Shown here: positions 48,277-56,175 of the stretch, piece by piece
Numbering within the stretch: position 1 is the stretch's first letter
How the letters are laid out: each line of letters starts with the position of its first letter
From: Halomonas eurihalina
GTDB lineage: Bacteria > Pseudomonadota > Gammaproteobacteria > Pseudomonadales > Halomonadaceae
DNA: 64,000 bases
Assembly (NCBI RefSeq): GCF_008274785.1
Contig: NZ_VTPU01000004.1
Span: 62,001 to 126,000 of the forward strand
Direction of reading: 5' to 3'
Translations under genes and position numbers: made by a program
The notes under the pieces: model-generated
The model's database searches: none
What the model saw: only the letters and a program-made list of their open reading frames with translations
Told to the model about the DNA's origin: nothing

Positions 48277-49410
48277 ATGCCCAAGCAAGTCCACGCGCAC
48301 CTGGTGACACAGGTCAACGCCTCGAAGATCACCAAGGAGGTGATCGACGGCGAGGATCACTATCGCATCCCGTCGGCGACGCTACCCGACAACGTGGTGA
48401 TGAATGGCGGCCTGTATCCGGCTGACGAGATCGAGAAGGCCTATCGCGGCCTCGAGGGCACGCCAGCGCCGCTCGGCCACCCGAAGGCGGGCAATCAGTT
48501 CGTGCCGGCCATGTCGCCGCGCGCGATGAACCGCTACAGCGTTGGCGCCTGGAACGAGAACGTCCGGCGCGAGGCTGGCCGGGTACTGCTCGACAAGGTG
48601 GTGAACATCCGGGTCGCCAATCAGACCGAGGGTGGCCGCCAACTGATCCAGGCCATCGAAAAGCAGGAGCCGATCCACACCAGTACCGGCCTCACGCTGC
48701 AGCAGCGCACCGGCAACGGTGAGAGCAACGGCAAGCCTTATACCTGGATCGCCACCCAGATGAACTTCGATCACGACGCCATCCTCCTGGGCGAGCCCGG
48801 CGCGGCCACTCCATCCGAAGGCGTAGGCATGTTTGTCAACGCCGAAGGCAATGAGTCCGAGGTGCTGACCGCCAATGTCGAGCTCACAGACGACGAAGAA
48901 ATGGCCATCACCGAAATGGCCGAGCACATCATCGGCATCGCGGATCGTGCAGAGCGCCGCGAACAGAACAAGGGCCGTATCGACAAGCTCGTTGCGGCCA
49001 TCAAGAGCGCTTTCGGGGGCGCGCAGGAAGCCTCCGCCGTTAACCACGAAGCCCCGGAGGGCGAAGAGATGTCACTGACGAAAGAAGACCTGAAAGAAGC
49101 GATCCAGCCGCTGGTCGATGCGCAGAACGCTCAAAAGGCCCAGATCGATGAGATCAAGTCCAACCAGGACAAACAGGGCGAGACCATCGGCGAGCTCAAG
49201 ACCAATGCCGACGAGCAGAAGAAGGCTGCCAATGCTGAGCTCGACGAGAAGCTCAAGGCTGCTGGCTTCGAAGATGCGGACCTGGAAGGCATGAGCGTCA
49301 ACGCCAAGAAGAAGGTGCTGGCTAAGCAGCCGGCCGCCAGCGGCTTCCATCTCAACACCGCCTTCGGCAACGGTCAGCAGGCCGAAGACACCAACACCCT
49401 GCCGGAGTAA
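48277..49410 (+). CDS. Prohead protease/scaffold-type protein (DUF2213)
   Basis: A 377-aa protein. The first part (MPKQVHAHLVTQVNASKITK to about residue 190) matches DUF2213, a predicted prohead protease group, with LGHPKAGNQF and EPIHTSTGLTL. The last 110 residues are a Lys/Glu-rich coiled coil typical of scaffolds. A second start inside the gene at 49069 probably yields the scaffold alone. It would process the capsid before DNA packaging. GGAGGCCCC precedes the ATG. Confidence 0.82.
   Translation: MPKQVHAHLVTQVNASKITKEVIDGEDHYRIPSATLPDNVVMNGGLYPADEIEKAYRGLEGTPAPLGHPKAGNQFVPAMSPRAMNRYSVGAWNENVRREAGRVLLDKVVNIRVANQTEGGRQLIQAIEKQEPIHTSTGLTLQQRTGNGESNGKPYTWIATQMNFDHDAILLGEPGAATPSEGVGMFVNAEGNESEVLTANVELTDDEEMAITEMAEHIIGIADRAERREQNKGRIDKLVAAIKSAFGGAQEASAVNHEAPEGEEMSLTKEDLKEAIQPLVDAQNAQKAQIDEIKSNQDKQGETIGELKTNADEQKKAANAELDEKLKAAGFEDADLEGMSVNAKKKVLAKQPAASGFHLNTAFGNGQQAEDTNTLPE
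49069..49410 (+). CDS. Probable nested scaffold protein (113 aa, internal start)
   Basis: Within the DUF2213 gene and in the same frame, an ATG at 49069 (MSLTKEDLKEAIQPLVDAQ) stands eight bases after GGAGG (49056-49060). The product would be just the coiled-coil scaffold. Lambda makes Nu3 in the same way from within C. This comes from sequence layout only. Confidence 0.55.
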   Translation: MSLTKEDLKEAIQPLVDAQNAQKAQIDEIKSNQDKQGETIGELKTNADEQKKAANAELDEKLKAAGFEDADLEGMSVNAKKKVLAKQPAASGFHLNTAFGNGQQAEDTNTLPE

Positions 49411-49416
49411 GCCGCC

Positions 49417-49860
49417 ATGACCAACTTCACCAAGTACGGCAAGAACGTGATCTTCTGCGCGCCTGCGCAGATGCTCGATCAGCCGCTCCGCAAGGAGGCG
49501 CCGGTCGCAGCCGCGCACCTGCCCGGCACAGTGGTGCACCTGGACGGTGATGGCAAGTTCGGCGCCGGCCCCGGTGGTGTCAGCTATGTGCTGGACAAGG
49601 ACCACCTGGGCCAAGGCTTCGTCGATACCGCCTACGAGATCGATGATCGCGCCACGGCGCTCTATGGCCAGTCTGGGCTGATCTTCAACGTCCTGGCGGA
49701 CGGCAGTCAGACCATTGCCGAGGATGCCCCGCTGTGGGCGCAGGGAGGCGGCACTCTGACGGCCACCGATCCCGCCGACGGCTCGGCCCCGTATGGACAT
49801 GCCGCCGAATCCATCACCACGGGCACTGGCGCCGAGCTGGTCGCCGTCAAGTTCATCTAA
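49417..49860 (+). CDS. Capsid decoration protein-like (DUF2190)
   Basis: A 147-aa protein, DUF2190-like, with a beta-rich core (PGTVVHLDGDGKFGAGPGG). It lies between scaffold and major capsid genes, the usual place of head decoration proteins such as lambda D, which stabilise the expanded shell. Confidence 0.65.
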   Translation: MTNFTKYGKNVIFCAPAQMLDQPLRKEAPVAAAHLPGTVVHLDGDGKFGAGPGGVSYVLDKDHLGQGFVDTAYEIDDRATALYGQSGLIFNVLADGSQTIAEDAPLWAQGGGTLTATDPADGSAPYGHAAESITTGTGAELVAVKFI

Positions 49861-49870
49861 GGAGCGCTCC

Positions 49871-50917
49871 ATGTGGATTTTCGACAAACCGAGCGTGGCG
49901 GCGAACCGGAACCTGCGAGGGCAGTTTGAGTACCTCCAGGCTCACCGGTCCCTTCACGCCAACCAAGAACAGTCGTTCGCCAGCGTTCCGCTGCCGGGCC
50001 TGACGGGCAATGCCTCGTCTCCGGTCCCGTACCCGGTCTATGCCGAGATGGACCAGCAGACTAAGGCCATCATGCGCGATCCCAACGTTGATGTGCTGCT
50101 GAATGACCTGATGCCGCTGGCCCGCTCGCTGAACATCGGCAAGATGTTCCACCAGTACCGCCAGGCCGGCGACGGCGGCGCCGTGACTACCAGCATGTCC
50201 GGTCTCGAGCCGATCCCCAATGATCAGACCCAGTACAAGCACGATGGGGCGATCATCCCGGTGCACCAGTCCGGCTATTACCGCGAATGGCGCGAGCTGG
50301 CTGGCCAACGCTCCGAGGGCTGGGACGATCTGCTGGATGACCAGGCGGCCTCTACTCGCACCGTGCGGGAGAAGATGTCGGCCTACATTCTCGATGGCCA
50401 GGAAGGTCTGGAATTCAAGGGCATCCAGTCCTATGGCATCCGCACCGGTGCCAACTCGGCCAAGGCCACGATCAGCATCGATCTGACCTCGAATGCCACG
50501 CCTCCGGATGAGGTTCGCAACGAGTTCATCCGCCTGCGCGACATCATCCGCCGTGACAACCGGGTGTCTCTGGACCTCAACGTCTATGTGTCGCCGGAGA
50601 TCGCCGCGACCCTGGATCGCTACTACGTGCTCGAGGGTCAGGTGACCGCGACTCGCACGCTCCGCCAGGAGCTGGAGAGCCTGGAAGGTATCGGCGCTAT
50701 CAAGGAGCTGTCCGGCCTTTCCGGCAATGAGCTGACCATGGGCGCCCTGTCTCAAGAGTACATCATGCCCCTGGTTGGCCAAGCTGTGTCGAACCTGGCG
50801 CTGCCGCGCCAAACCCCGTTCGCTCGCCACCAGTTCCTGGTGTGGTCCGCCCTGGGCCTCGAGCTGCGTGTGGACTACAACGGTCGCACCGGCTGGCTGT
50901 ACGCCTCCGGTAGCTGA
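49871..50917 (+). CDS. Major capsid protein
   Basis: A 348-aa protein (DUF6260-like), probably HK97 fold. It begins MWIFDKPSVAANRNLRGQFE and has a typical E-loop and P-domain region (NEFIRLRDIIRRDNRVSLDL). Its size, position after decoration and scaffold genes, and strong codon bias fit the main shell subunit. GGAGCG lies directly upstream. A hairpin with a TTCG loop follows 12 bases after the stop. Confidence 0.82.
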   Translation: MWIFDKPSVAANRNLRGQFEYLQAHRSLHANQEQSFASVPLPGLTGNASSPVPYPVYAEMDQQTKAIMRDPNVDVLLNDLMPLARSLNIGKMFHQYRQAGDGGAVTTSMSGLEPIPNDQTQYKHDGAIIPVHQSGYYREWRELAGQRSEGWDDLLDDQAASTRTVREKMSAYILDGQEGLEFKGIQSYGIRTGANSAKATISIDLTSNATPPDEVRNEFIRLRDIIRRDNRVSLDLNVYVSPEIAATLDRYYVLEGQVTATRTLRQELESLEGIGAIKELSGLSGNELTMGALSQEYIMPLVGQAVSNLALPRQTPFARHQFLVWSALGLELRVDYNGRTGWLYASGS

Positions 50918-50928
50918 TCATCGATCAC

Positions 50929-50946
50929 CGGCCCCTTCGGGGGCCG
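50929..50946 (+). terminator. TTCG hairpin after the capsid gene
   Basis: CGGCCCC and GGGGCCG enclose a TTCG tetraloop, followed by CATTTCG and the ribosome binding site of the next gene. It has no real T-run and may serve to stabilise the capsid mRNA end. Confidence 0.55.
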
Positions 50947-50965
50947 CATTTCGTAGGAGCGCATC

Positions 50966-51307
50966 ATGAAACTGCGTGTGACGAAGCCGAACCTGTATCG
51001 CAACAGCCGTCGCTGCCATATCGGCGAGCAATTCAGCGTGGAAGGCGACACCATCCCGACCCTCTACAAGGGCAAGGTCGAGGTCGTGCCCGAGCCGGTT
51101 ATGGAAGTGGCCACGCCCGACGCTCAGGCCAATGACACCGGCAACCAGGGCAATGGTGATACCGGTGCCGAGGCCGACGAGCAGCGCCGGCAGTGGCTGC
51201 TGAACCAGATCGAGGAACTGACCGGCAAGCGCCCGGGCTCGAACAGCAAGATCGAGACCCTGGAGGCCAAGTTCGAAGAGGCCAAGCTGGCCGCTGAGAA
51301 GGAGTAA
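50966..51307 (+). CDS. Hypothetical head protein (113 aa)
   Basis: Not recognised. It starts MKLRVTKPNLYRNSRRCHIG, has an acidic Gly/Asn-rich middle and ends in a helix (IEELTGKRPGSNSKIETLEAKF). A head-completion or capsid-associated role is suggested by position only. Confidence 0.65.
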   Translation: MKLRVTKPNLYRNSRRCHIGEQFSVEGDTIPTLYKGKVEVVPEPVMEVATPDAQANDTGNQGNGDTGAEADEQRRQWLLNQIEELTGKRPGSNSKIETLEAKFEEAKLAAEKE

Positions 51308-51309
51308 TC

Positions 51310-51699
51310 ATGGCCGCCACGATCACCGTCGAAGACGTGCAGAACTACGGCATCACCGGCGCCGCCGCCATGCTGTCTGACTACATCACGGTGGTCGATG
51401 GCGCCGATGACTGCCTCGATGCCCGGGGCGTGCCGGAGTCCACGCAGCGGATACTTAAGATCAATGCGGTGGGGCACCTGGCCACGCTGGCCGCCGGCGG
51501 GCAGATCAAGAGCCAGTCGGCGCCATCCGGTGCGTCTCGGTCGTTCGCCACTCCCCAGGGGCAAGGCATCGACTCCACGAACTGGGGCTCGGCGCTGCGC
51601 TCGCTGGATCGGTATGGGTGCGTGACTCGGCTGCTGGAAGCTGACAAGCCCAAGACATTCATGATGAGCGTCGGGCCTGGTAAGCGGAGGGCATGCTGA
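51310..51699 (+). CDS. Head-tail connector protein-like (DUF7370 type)
   Basis: A 129-aa protein. ITVEDVQNYGITGAAAMLSDYI at the start and LDARGVPESTQRILKINAVGHL follow the pattern of small helical adaptor proteins that close the portal. It is placed directly after the head genes. Confidence 0.6.
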   Translation: MAATITVEDVQNYGITGAAAMLSDYITVVDGADDCLDARGVPESTQRILKINAVGHLATLAAGGQIKSQSAPSGASRSFATPQGQGIDSTNWGSALRSLDRYGCVTRLLEADKPKTFMMSVGPGKRRAC

Positions 51700-52046
51700 T
51701 GTCGGCCACGGCACGATGGAGTTACACCAACGACGCCACGATATGGCGCCAGGGGCCGCGTGATCCCGTGACACGCGAACCGACGTGGGGAGCGCCCACC
51801 ACGATCAAGTGCACGTTCGAGACCAGTGGTGGCGTGCAGACCGACGACAACGGGCAGGAGTTCGTGCCTGCCGATACGGTATGGCATGAGGACCCGACGC
51901 CGATCTCTGTCGGCGACCGGATAGTGATCGGCGAATCTCTGACTGATGACGAGCCGCCATCTCGCGCGAAGACGATCCGCAAGCTCGGAACCTGGGATAT
52001 GTCGTTCTTCGGCGAGACGCCAGATCATGCGATCTATACGGGGTGA
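51699..52046 (+). CDS. Head-tail joining protein-like (115 aa)
   Basis: A 115-aa beta-rich protein (ARWSYTNDATIWRQGPRDP at the start), probably a stopper in the head-tail joint. Two ATG codons, 51693 and 51699, are candidates. The second is eight bases after GGAGG and overlaps the preceding stop as TGATG, so it is preferred. Confidence 0.6.
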   Translation: MSATARWSYTNDATIWRQGPRDPVTREPTWGAPTTIKCTFETSGGVQTDDNGQEFVPADTVWHEDPTPISVGDRIVIGESLTDDEPPSRAKTIRKLGTWDMSFFGETPDHAIYTG

Positions 52047-52412
52047 ATGATGCCAGTCCGTGGAGGCCGCAACGTGCGGCGCAACGCCAAACGCCATATC
52101 GGCCGTATCGCCGGCAGCCAGACCGAGCGGGTGGTCACCGAGATCCTGATCATCGGCGAAGGCTATGCCGTTGATCTGACGCCAGTCGATACAGCGAACC
52201 TGATCAACAGCCGGTACCGTCGCATCACGAACGAGCAGACCGGTACTAAGGGGGTGATCGGCTATACCGCCGAGTATGCGGCCGCTGTCCACGATGGCGG
52301 GCCGAAGAACTGGCAGAAGCCCGATGCCGAGGACCAATTCCTGCGTCGCGGCTTTGAGCGGGACGGCATGGGCGACATCCGCGCCCACATCCGACGGAGC
52401 TACCGCAACTGA
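52047..52412 (+). CDS. HK97 gp10-like tail completion protein
   Basis: A 121-aa protein of the HK97 gp10/neck type, with YTAEYAAAVHDGGPKNWQKPDAEDQFLRRGFE in the second half, where such proteins carry Y-A-x2-V-x2-G. It probably connects the neck to the tail tube. It begins directly at the preceding stop and overlaps the next start by one base. Confidence 0.72.
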   Translation: MMPVRGGRNVRRNAKRHIGRIAGSQTERVVTEILIIGEGYAVDLTPVDTANLINSRYRRITNEQTGTKGVIGYTAEYAAAVHDGGPKNWQKPDAEDQFLRRGFERDGMGDIRAHIRRSYRN

Positions 52413-52795
52413 TGCTGAATCTCCTCAACACCGTAAAGGGCCACCTCGACCAGGGTGGCCTTTTTGATGGCTGGTCGGTCGTTTTCTACCGCTGGTATGA
52501 CGACGACACAGCCGCTGATGCACCGCCGACGGTGCTCATTCGGCCTGACGGTGGCGGTACGTCCGACCAGTACGGGCAACGCCCCGACGTGGTGATTGCC
52601 GCCATGGGGGCCGTCAACGACCCGGTGACGCCGGGCGATCTGATGCAGGCGGTCAAGCTGTACCTGCTCGAGCATTTCTCCGCGCCCCAAATCGTCAACT
52701 TCGAAATCCTGGGCGACGTCGCCGGGCCGATGATGTCGGCAAACGGGCGCCCTGTGTATCAACTCAACGTCCGCTGCTGGACAGAAAACCTCTAA
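52412..52795 (+). CDS. Tail terminator-like protein (127 aa)
   Basis: A 127-aa alpha/beta protein starting MLNLLNTVKGHLDQGGLFDG and ending VYQLNVRCWTENL. Its position between gp10-like and tail tube genes is that of lambda U-type tail terminators. A terminator-like hairpin sits unusually inside codons 16-25. Confidence 0.65.
   Translation: MLNLLNTVKGHLDQGGLFDGWSVVFYRWYDDDTAADAPPTVLIRPDGGGTSDQYGQRPDVVIAAMGAVNDPVTPGDLMQAVKLYLLEHFSAPQIVNFEILGDVAGPMMSANGRPVYQLNVRCWTENL
52459..52485 (+). terminator. Terminator-like hairpin inside the tail terminator gene
   Basis: GGCCACC (52459-52465) and GGTGGCC (52474-52480) form a stem followed by five T, all within coding sequence about 50 bases after the start. 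It may cause partial termination. Confidence 0.6.
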
Positions 52796-52807
52796 GGAGC
52801 CGTCACC

Positions 52808-53302
52808 ATGGCTATGGATCCCGTGAAGAAATACCTGGGCCGCGAGGCGCTTGTCGAGCTGGCCTTCACTGACCCCAACGCCAGCACCGAGCCCGGTGAG
52901 TGGCTGACCATTGGCGCCATGCGCGGCAAGGAGTGGGGCGCCGAATGGCAGACCACTGATGCCACGACCGATGACAGCCCCAACCTCACGCAAGAGAACC
53001 TGGTGACGTACAAGTCGAGCGAGATCAGCTTTGACGGCCTGGCCACCAAAGACACCACCAAGAACGTCGACGCGGTCGAAGACTTCGTGAATGACCCGGT
53101 GGGCAACAACAGTGAGACTGGCTACCCCCACGTCTATCTGCGCATCACCGTGCCGCGCCCAAATGGTGACCTGCGCACCTACACCGGTACCGCGCTGCTG
53201 ACGTCGTTTCGCAATACCGCGCCCCACGACGACGTGGCTACCTGGTCACTGTCCGGCAACTCGTTTGCCTACACCATTGCCACTGAACCGGCGGGCACCT
53301 GA
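52808..53302 (+). CDS. Major tail tube protein
   Basis: A 164-aa protein with the sequence features of siphovirus tail tubes: KKYLGREALVELAFTDPNAS, a beta-rich middle and the C-terminal YTGTALLTSFRNTAPHDDVA followed by TWSLSGNSF. Hexameric rings stack to form the tube. The stop overlaps the next start (TGATG). Confidence 0.82.
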   Translation: MAMDPVKKYLGREALVELAFTDPNASTEPGEWLTIGAMRGKEWGAEWQTTDATTDDSPNLTQENLVTYKSSEISFDGLATKDTTKNVDAVEDFVNDPVGNNSETGYPHVYLRITVPRPNGDLRTYTGTALLTSFRNTAPHDDVATWSLSGNSFAYTIATEPAGT

Positions 53303-53889
53303 TGGCCAACACCTACGCGGGCGAGGTCGGCATCGACTGGCGAGGGCAGGAGTATCTGTTCCGCCCCTCGCTGGCCGCCATCGCGTCGCTGGGCACGCCG
53401 GCCGAGCTGGTTCAGTTGCTCACGCGCTGCCAGTCGGCAGGGCCTGATGGATTCCTGGCGTCACTGTCGGTCCTGCTGGCCTGTTACCAGGGCGACCCCG
53501 ACGACCTGGATCGGCTGGCCGGCTACATCCGGGAGCATCGGGGCAGACTCCGGTTCGTCATGGGCGCCATGCAGCCCAGCGAGGTGCATATCATCGGTGC
53601 CCGGCTGGCCGTGGCTGGCATGGTCGGCGAACCCAAGCGAGGCAAGGGTGATGGCAAAGAGGCCGTCGAGTTCGATCCAGCCGAGTACGTTGGTGTCGCA
53701 CAGGCGCACCTGGGTATGTCATCCGTCGAGGCCTGGCAGATGACCATGATCGAGCTGCAGCGAGCGATCGATGCCAAGTTCCCGCTGAGCGAGGAGGAAA
53801 AGCGCAAGGAAGAGATGCCGACCGAGGAGCAGGCCGAGGCTGTGGTGGCGCATGTGCAGGCGCTGAGGGAAAAGCGGAAGAAAAGATGA
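53302..53889 (+). CDS. Tail assembly chaperone-like protein (DUF6246)
   Basis: A 195-aa protein with a helical middle (LDRLAGYIREHRGRLRFVMG) and a Lys/Glu-rich C-terminus ending EKRKKR. Position between tube and tape measure genes fits lambda gpG. In lambda a -1 frameshift extends G to GT; here the A-rich end (AAGAAAAGATGA) would allow about 16 more codons in the -1 frame, far shorter than a normal T part. Cargo genes follow immediately. Confidence 0.68.
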   Translation: MANTYAGEVGIDWRGQEYLFRPSLAAIASLGTPAELVQLLTRCQSAGPDGFLASLSVLLACYQGDPDDLDRLAGYIREHRGRLRFVMGAMQPSEVHIIGARLAVAGMVGEPKRGKGDGKEAVEFDPAEYVGVAQAHLGMSSVEAWQMTMIELQRAIDAKFPLSEEEKRKEEMPTEEQAEAVVAHVQALREKRKKR

Positions 53890-53948
53890 GGGGAGGGGAA
53901 CGGGTGGCATCCTTGCCGCCCATCATGAGTGATGATCTTTAGTAAGAG

Positions 53949-54095
53949 TTACAGGCGCTTGCAGTGGTCACATTTCCGCTTGCCGCCTGTACCTGACTTG
54001 CGATTCCGATCCTCAATATTGTTTCCTTCAGTGCATTGGTTGTTGTCGTGGTATACGTCGCTATCCTCAGCGTGAAACGGACTTACCTTGGCCAT
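53949..54095 (-). CDS. Small conserved Cys-containing protein (48 aa)
   Basis: An ATG at 54093-54095 (minus) follows GGAGCTGAAAC. The 48-aa product begins MAKVSPFHAEDSDVYHDNNQ, continues CTEGNNIEDRNRKSGTGGKRK and ends CDHCKRL, a pattern seen in a widespread family of small bacterial proteins of unknown role. The Cys/His residues suggest metal binding. It is on the opposite strand in the tail operon, so it is cargo. Confidence 0.7.
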   Translation of the reverse strand: MAKVSPFHAEDSDVYHDNNQCTEGNNIEDRNRKSGTGGKRKCDHCKRL

Positions 54096-54321
54096 GTTTC
54101 AGCTCCTGCGTTGCTCTATTTGTTGTGTGCAGGGCGTGGTTCGCCCTCAAACTCAGGCTAGACCACTCCCACGCGCCCTCAACTGACCTTCCATCCATGC
54201 TGGATGGGTGGCCAGGTGTGGCTTTCTTTACCCTATGGCGCCTCTTGCCTCCCTGCGATACGCTGATCAGAGAGCCGCCAACCAAGGCGGCCGGCTAACA
54301 ATACGCAAGGGAGGCTCTACC
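54096..54321. other. Promoter-containing gap before the nuclease-like gene
   Basis: The 226 bases hold no gene. Small inverted repeats (CATCCATGCTGGATG near 54190, CCGCC with GGCGG near 54274-54290) are present. The promoters of both divergent cargo genes should be here. Confidence 0.45.
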
Positions 54322-55395
54322 ATGGAGCTGAAGGAAAAACTTTCTGGAATCGCTCGCCGCGGGCAAGAGCAAGCTGGCCACATCAATAATGAGGAGGCGA
54401 CCAAGACGGCGCTAGTGCTGCCATTCATTGGGGCTCTAGGGTACGACCCTTTCGACACACGAGAGGTGGTTCCCGAGTTTACCGCCGATGTTGGTACCAA
54501 GAAGGGAGAAAAGGTTGATTTTGCGATAAGGACTGATGGGGCGCTCTCAATTTTGGTCGAGTGCAAGCCTATAGGTACAGATTTGTCGAACGTTCAGTAC
54601 AGCCAGCTGTATAGATATTTTGCTTGTACTGATGCAAAATTTGCCATTCTGACGAATGGTTTTGAGTACCGATTTTATTCAGACCTGGATTCCGAAAATA
54701 AACTAGACAATCGCCCTTTTTTTACGTTCAATCTTGATGAGTTAAGCGATCAAGATATCGATGAGCTTAAGAAATTTTCTAAGCCGAATTTCGACATAGA
54801 CTCTATTCTTGGTACAGCGAATCGCCTGAAGTACACGAATCTGGCTAAACAGGCTATAGATTCAGTCTTCCATGAGGCACCCGAAGAATTTATAAAATTT
54901 ATAGTCAGTCAGATATACGATGGTAGACAGACGCGCCAAGTGATTGAGGAATTTACGCCCATAATCAAGGATGCCTGTAGGCTATATATCCAAGAACAAG
55001 TAGCTCTGAGATTGCAAGGCGCTCTCGTCAGGAACGCTGGTGCCGATGCATCACATGTCGAAGACGAGCCATCAGAAGACGAGCCGGATGAAAATGATGA
55101 CGGCATTGTCACTACTCAGGAAGAGATCGACGCTTACAATATCGTTAGATCTATCCTCGCCGAAGATGTAGACATCAGTCGTATTGCTATGAGGGATGCG
55201 AAGTCATATTGCGCAATACTGTTAGATGATAACAACCGAAAGCCGATTTGCCGCCTGCATTTCAACTCAAAAAGCGTCAAGCGCGTTGGGTTCTTCACTG
55301 AGAAAGACGAAGATAGAGTTGAGGTGAAAGGGGTGGCTGATATATTCCAGTATCGCGACAGGTTGAAGACGACCCTGAGTGAATATCAGGATTGA
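54322..55395 (+). CDS. HsdR_N-like nuclease; candidate defence cargo
   Basis: A 357-aa protein of lower GC. Residues 20-130 match the N-terminal PD-(D/E)xK nuclease domain of type I restriction subunits: EEATKTALVLPFIGALGYDP, then KVDFAI with the catalytic Asp and LVECKPIG with E-x-K. No helicase follows. The C-terminal 150 residues, after an acidic stretch (SEDEPDENDD), are not recognised. Stand-alone proteins of this kind occur in mobile elements, often near defence genes. AAGGGAGG precedes the start at 54322. Confidence 0.72.
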   Translation: MELKEKLSGIARRGQEQAGHINNEEATKTALVLPFIGALGYDPFDTREVVPEFTADVGTKKGEKVDFAIRTDGALSILVECKPIGTDLSNVQYSQLYRYFACTDAKFAILTNGFEYRFYSDLDSENKLDNRPFFTFNLDELSDQDIDELKKFSKPNFDIDSILGTANRLKYTNLAKQAIDSVFHEAPEEFIKFIVSQIYDGRQTRQVIEEFTPIIKDACRLYIQEQVALRLQGALVRNAGADASHVEDEPSEDEPDENDDGIVTTQEEIDAYNIVRSILAEDVDISRIAMRDAKSYCAILLDDNNRKPICRLHFNSKSVKRVGFFTEKDEDRVEVKGVADIFQYRDRLKTTLSEYQD

Positions 55396-55554
55396 GACGA
55401 GAGGTATGAAGAAACGGGAAACAGCGATGGTAGCCGGGCTGGTGGTGGCGCTGGCGAGTTCCAGATGACCCTGGCACTCGACGCCGCCTGACTTCACCTC
55501 GCCTTGCTGCCCCGCTATGCTGGCGGGAACCGATGACGCAGAGAGGTCGGCTAC
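55396..55554. other. Remnant stretch with a truncated signal-peptide frame
   Basis: A 20-codon frame at 55406-55468 (MKKRETAMVAGLVVALASSR), preceded by GAGAGG, looks like a signal peptide whose protein has been lost. The rest holds no gene. Confidence 0.4.
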
Positions 55555-55890
55555 GTGCAGGACGACGCCCTCAAGGTTCGCGGACAGCCAGTTCATACCC
55601 TATTCGCCAAGCACAAGAACGATCTTGATGTGATGCTTGCCTGCTGTGATGCGATAGAGGCGAACTGCCGGAAGCATGGCTGCCGCGTCTTCCCGGTGCC
55701 TGCTTATTTCGAGCGGGGCGCGATACGCTCCAGAAAGCTCAAGGACTACGAGACAGAGGTCTCGATCCTGCGTCGCTGGGTGGTGCTTGAGGATGCGTAT
55801 CTCTCGCAGGCTGGCAAGCGGCCTTCCGGCAACACGAAGCTGCGCGAGCGTCTGAAGAAGGCGGAGAGAATAAAAGGAGGCTGTGCGTGA
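55555..55890 (+). CDS. Hypothetical protein (111 aa), GTG start
   Basis: Not recognised. The basic 111-aa helical protein starts MQDDALKVRGQPVHTLFAKH and contains Cys at 30-31, 39 and 44. AGAGG lies before the GTG at 55555. Its stop overlaps the start of the immunity-like gene as GTGA, so the two are coupled. Confidence 0.55.
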   Translation: MQDDALKVRGQPVHTLFAKHKNDLDVMLACCDAIEANCRKHGCRVFPVPAYFERGAIRSRKLKDYETEVSILRRWVVLEDAYLSQAGKRPSGNTKLRERLKKAERIKGGCA

Positions 55891-56108
55891 ACGATATTTT
55901 GCATACTGTTAGCGGCATACCAGGGCATCCGCTGCTGTGGCTAGCGGTTTTGGTGGCTGGCTATTTCCTGCCTTTGATAATTGCCGCGTGGCGAAATATG
56001 CCCAATGCAGTAGCTATTAGTGTGCTGAATGTAGTCGCTGGCTGGACATTTGTCGGGTGGGTAGTTGCCTTGGTGTGGTCGTGCCTAGATAAGCCTGATA
56101 GTAGATAG
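55887..56108 (+). CDS. Superinfection immunity-like membrane protein (73 aa)
   Basis: A 73-aa protein with two membrane helices (about 15-34 and 43-65). The stretch VAGYFLPLIIAAWRNMPNAVA followed by NVVAGWTFVGWVVALVW is the pattern of the Imm_superinfect family (PF14373), named after T4 Imm, which blocks DNA entry of related phages. It starts with GTG after AAAGGAGG and is coupled to the previous gene. It is probably expressed as part of the cargo block. Confidence 0.8.
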   Translation: MNDILHTVSGIPGHPLLWLAVLVAGYFLPLIIAAWRNMPNAVAISVLNVVAGWTFVGWVVALVWSCLDKPDSR

Positions 56109-56134
56109 AATCTTTTCCGAATTGAGCAGCCATA

Positions 56135-56159
56135 GCCCCGCCTTTGAGCGGGGCTTTTT
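56135..56159 (+). terminator. Terminator between cargo and tape measure
   Basis: GCCCCGC (56135-56141) and GCGGGGC (56148-56154) are followed by five T. The ribosome binding site CCGGAGG of the tape measure gene begins nine bases later. Confidence 0.85.
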
Positions 56160-56175
56160 ATTGCCCGGAGGCAGT

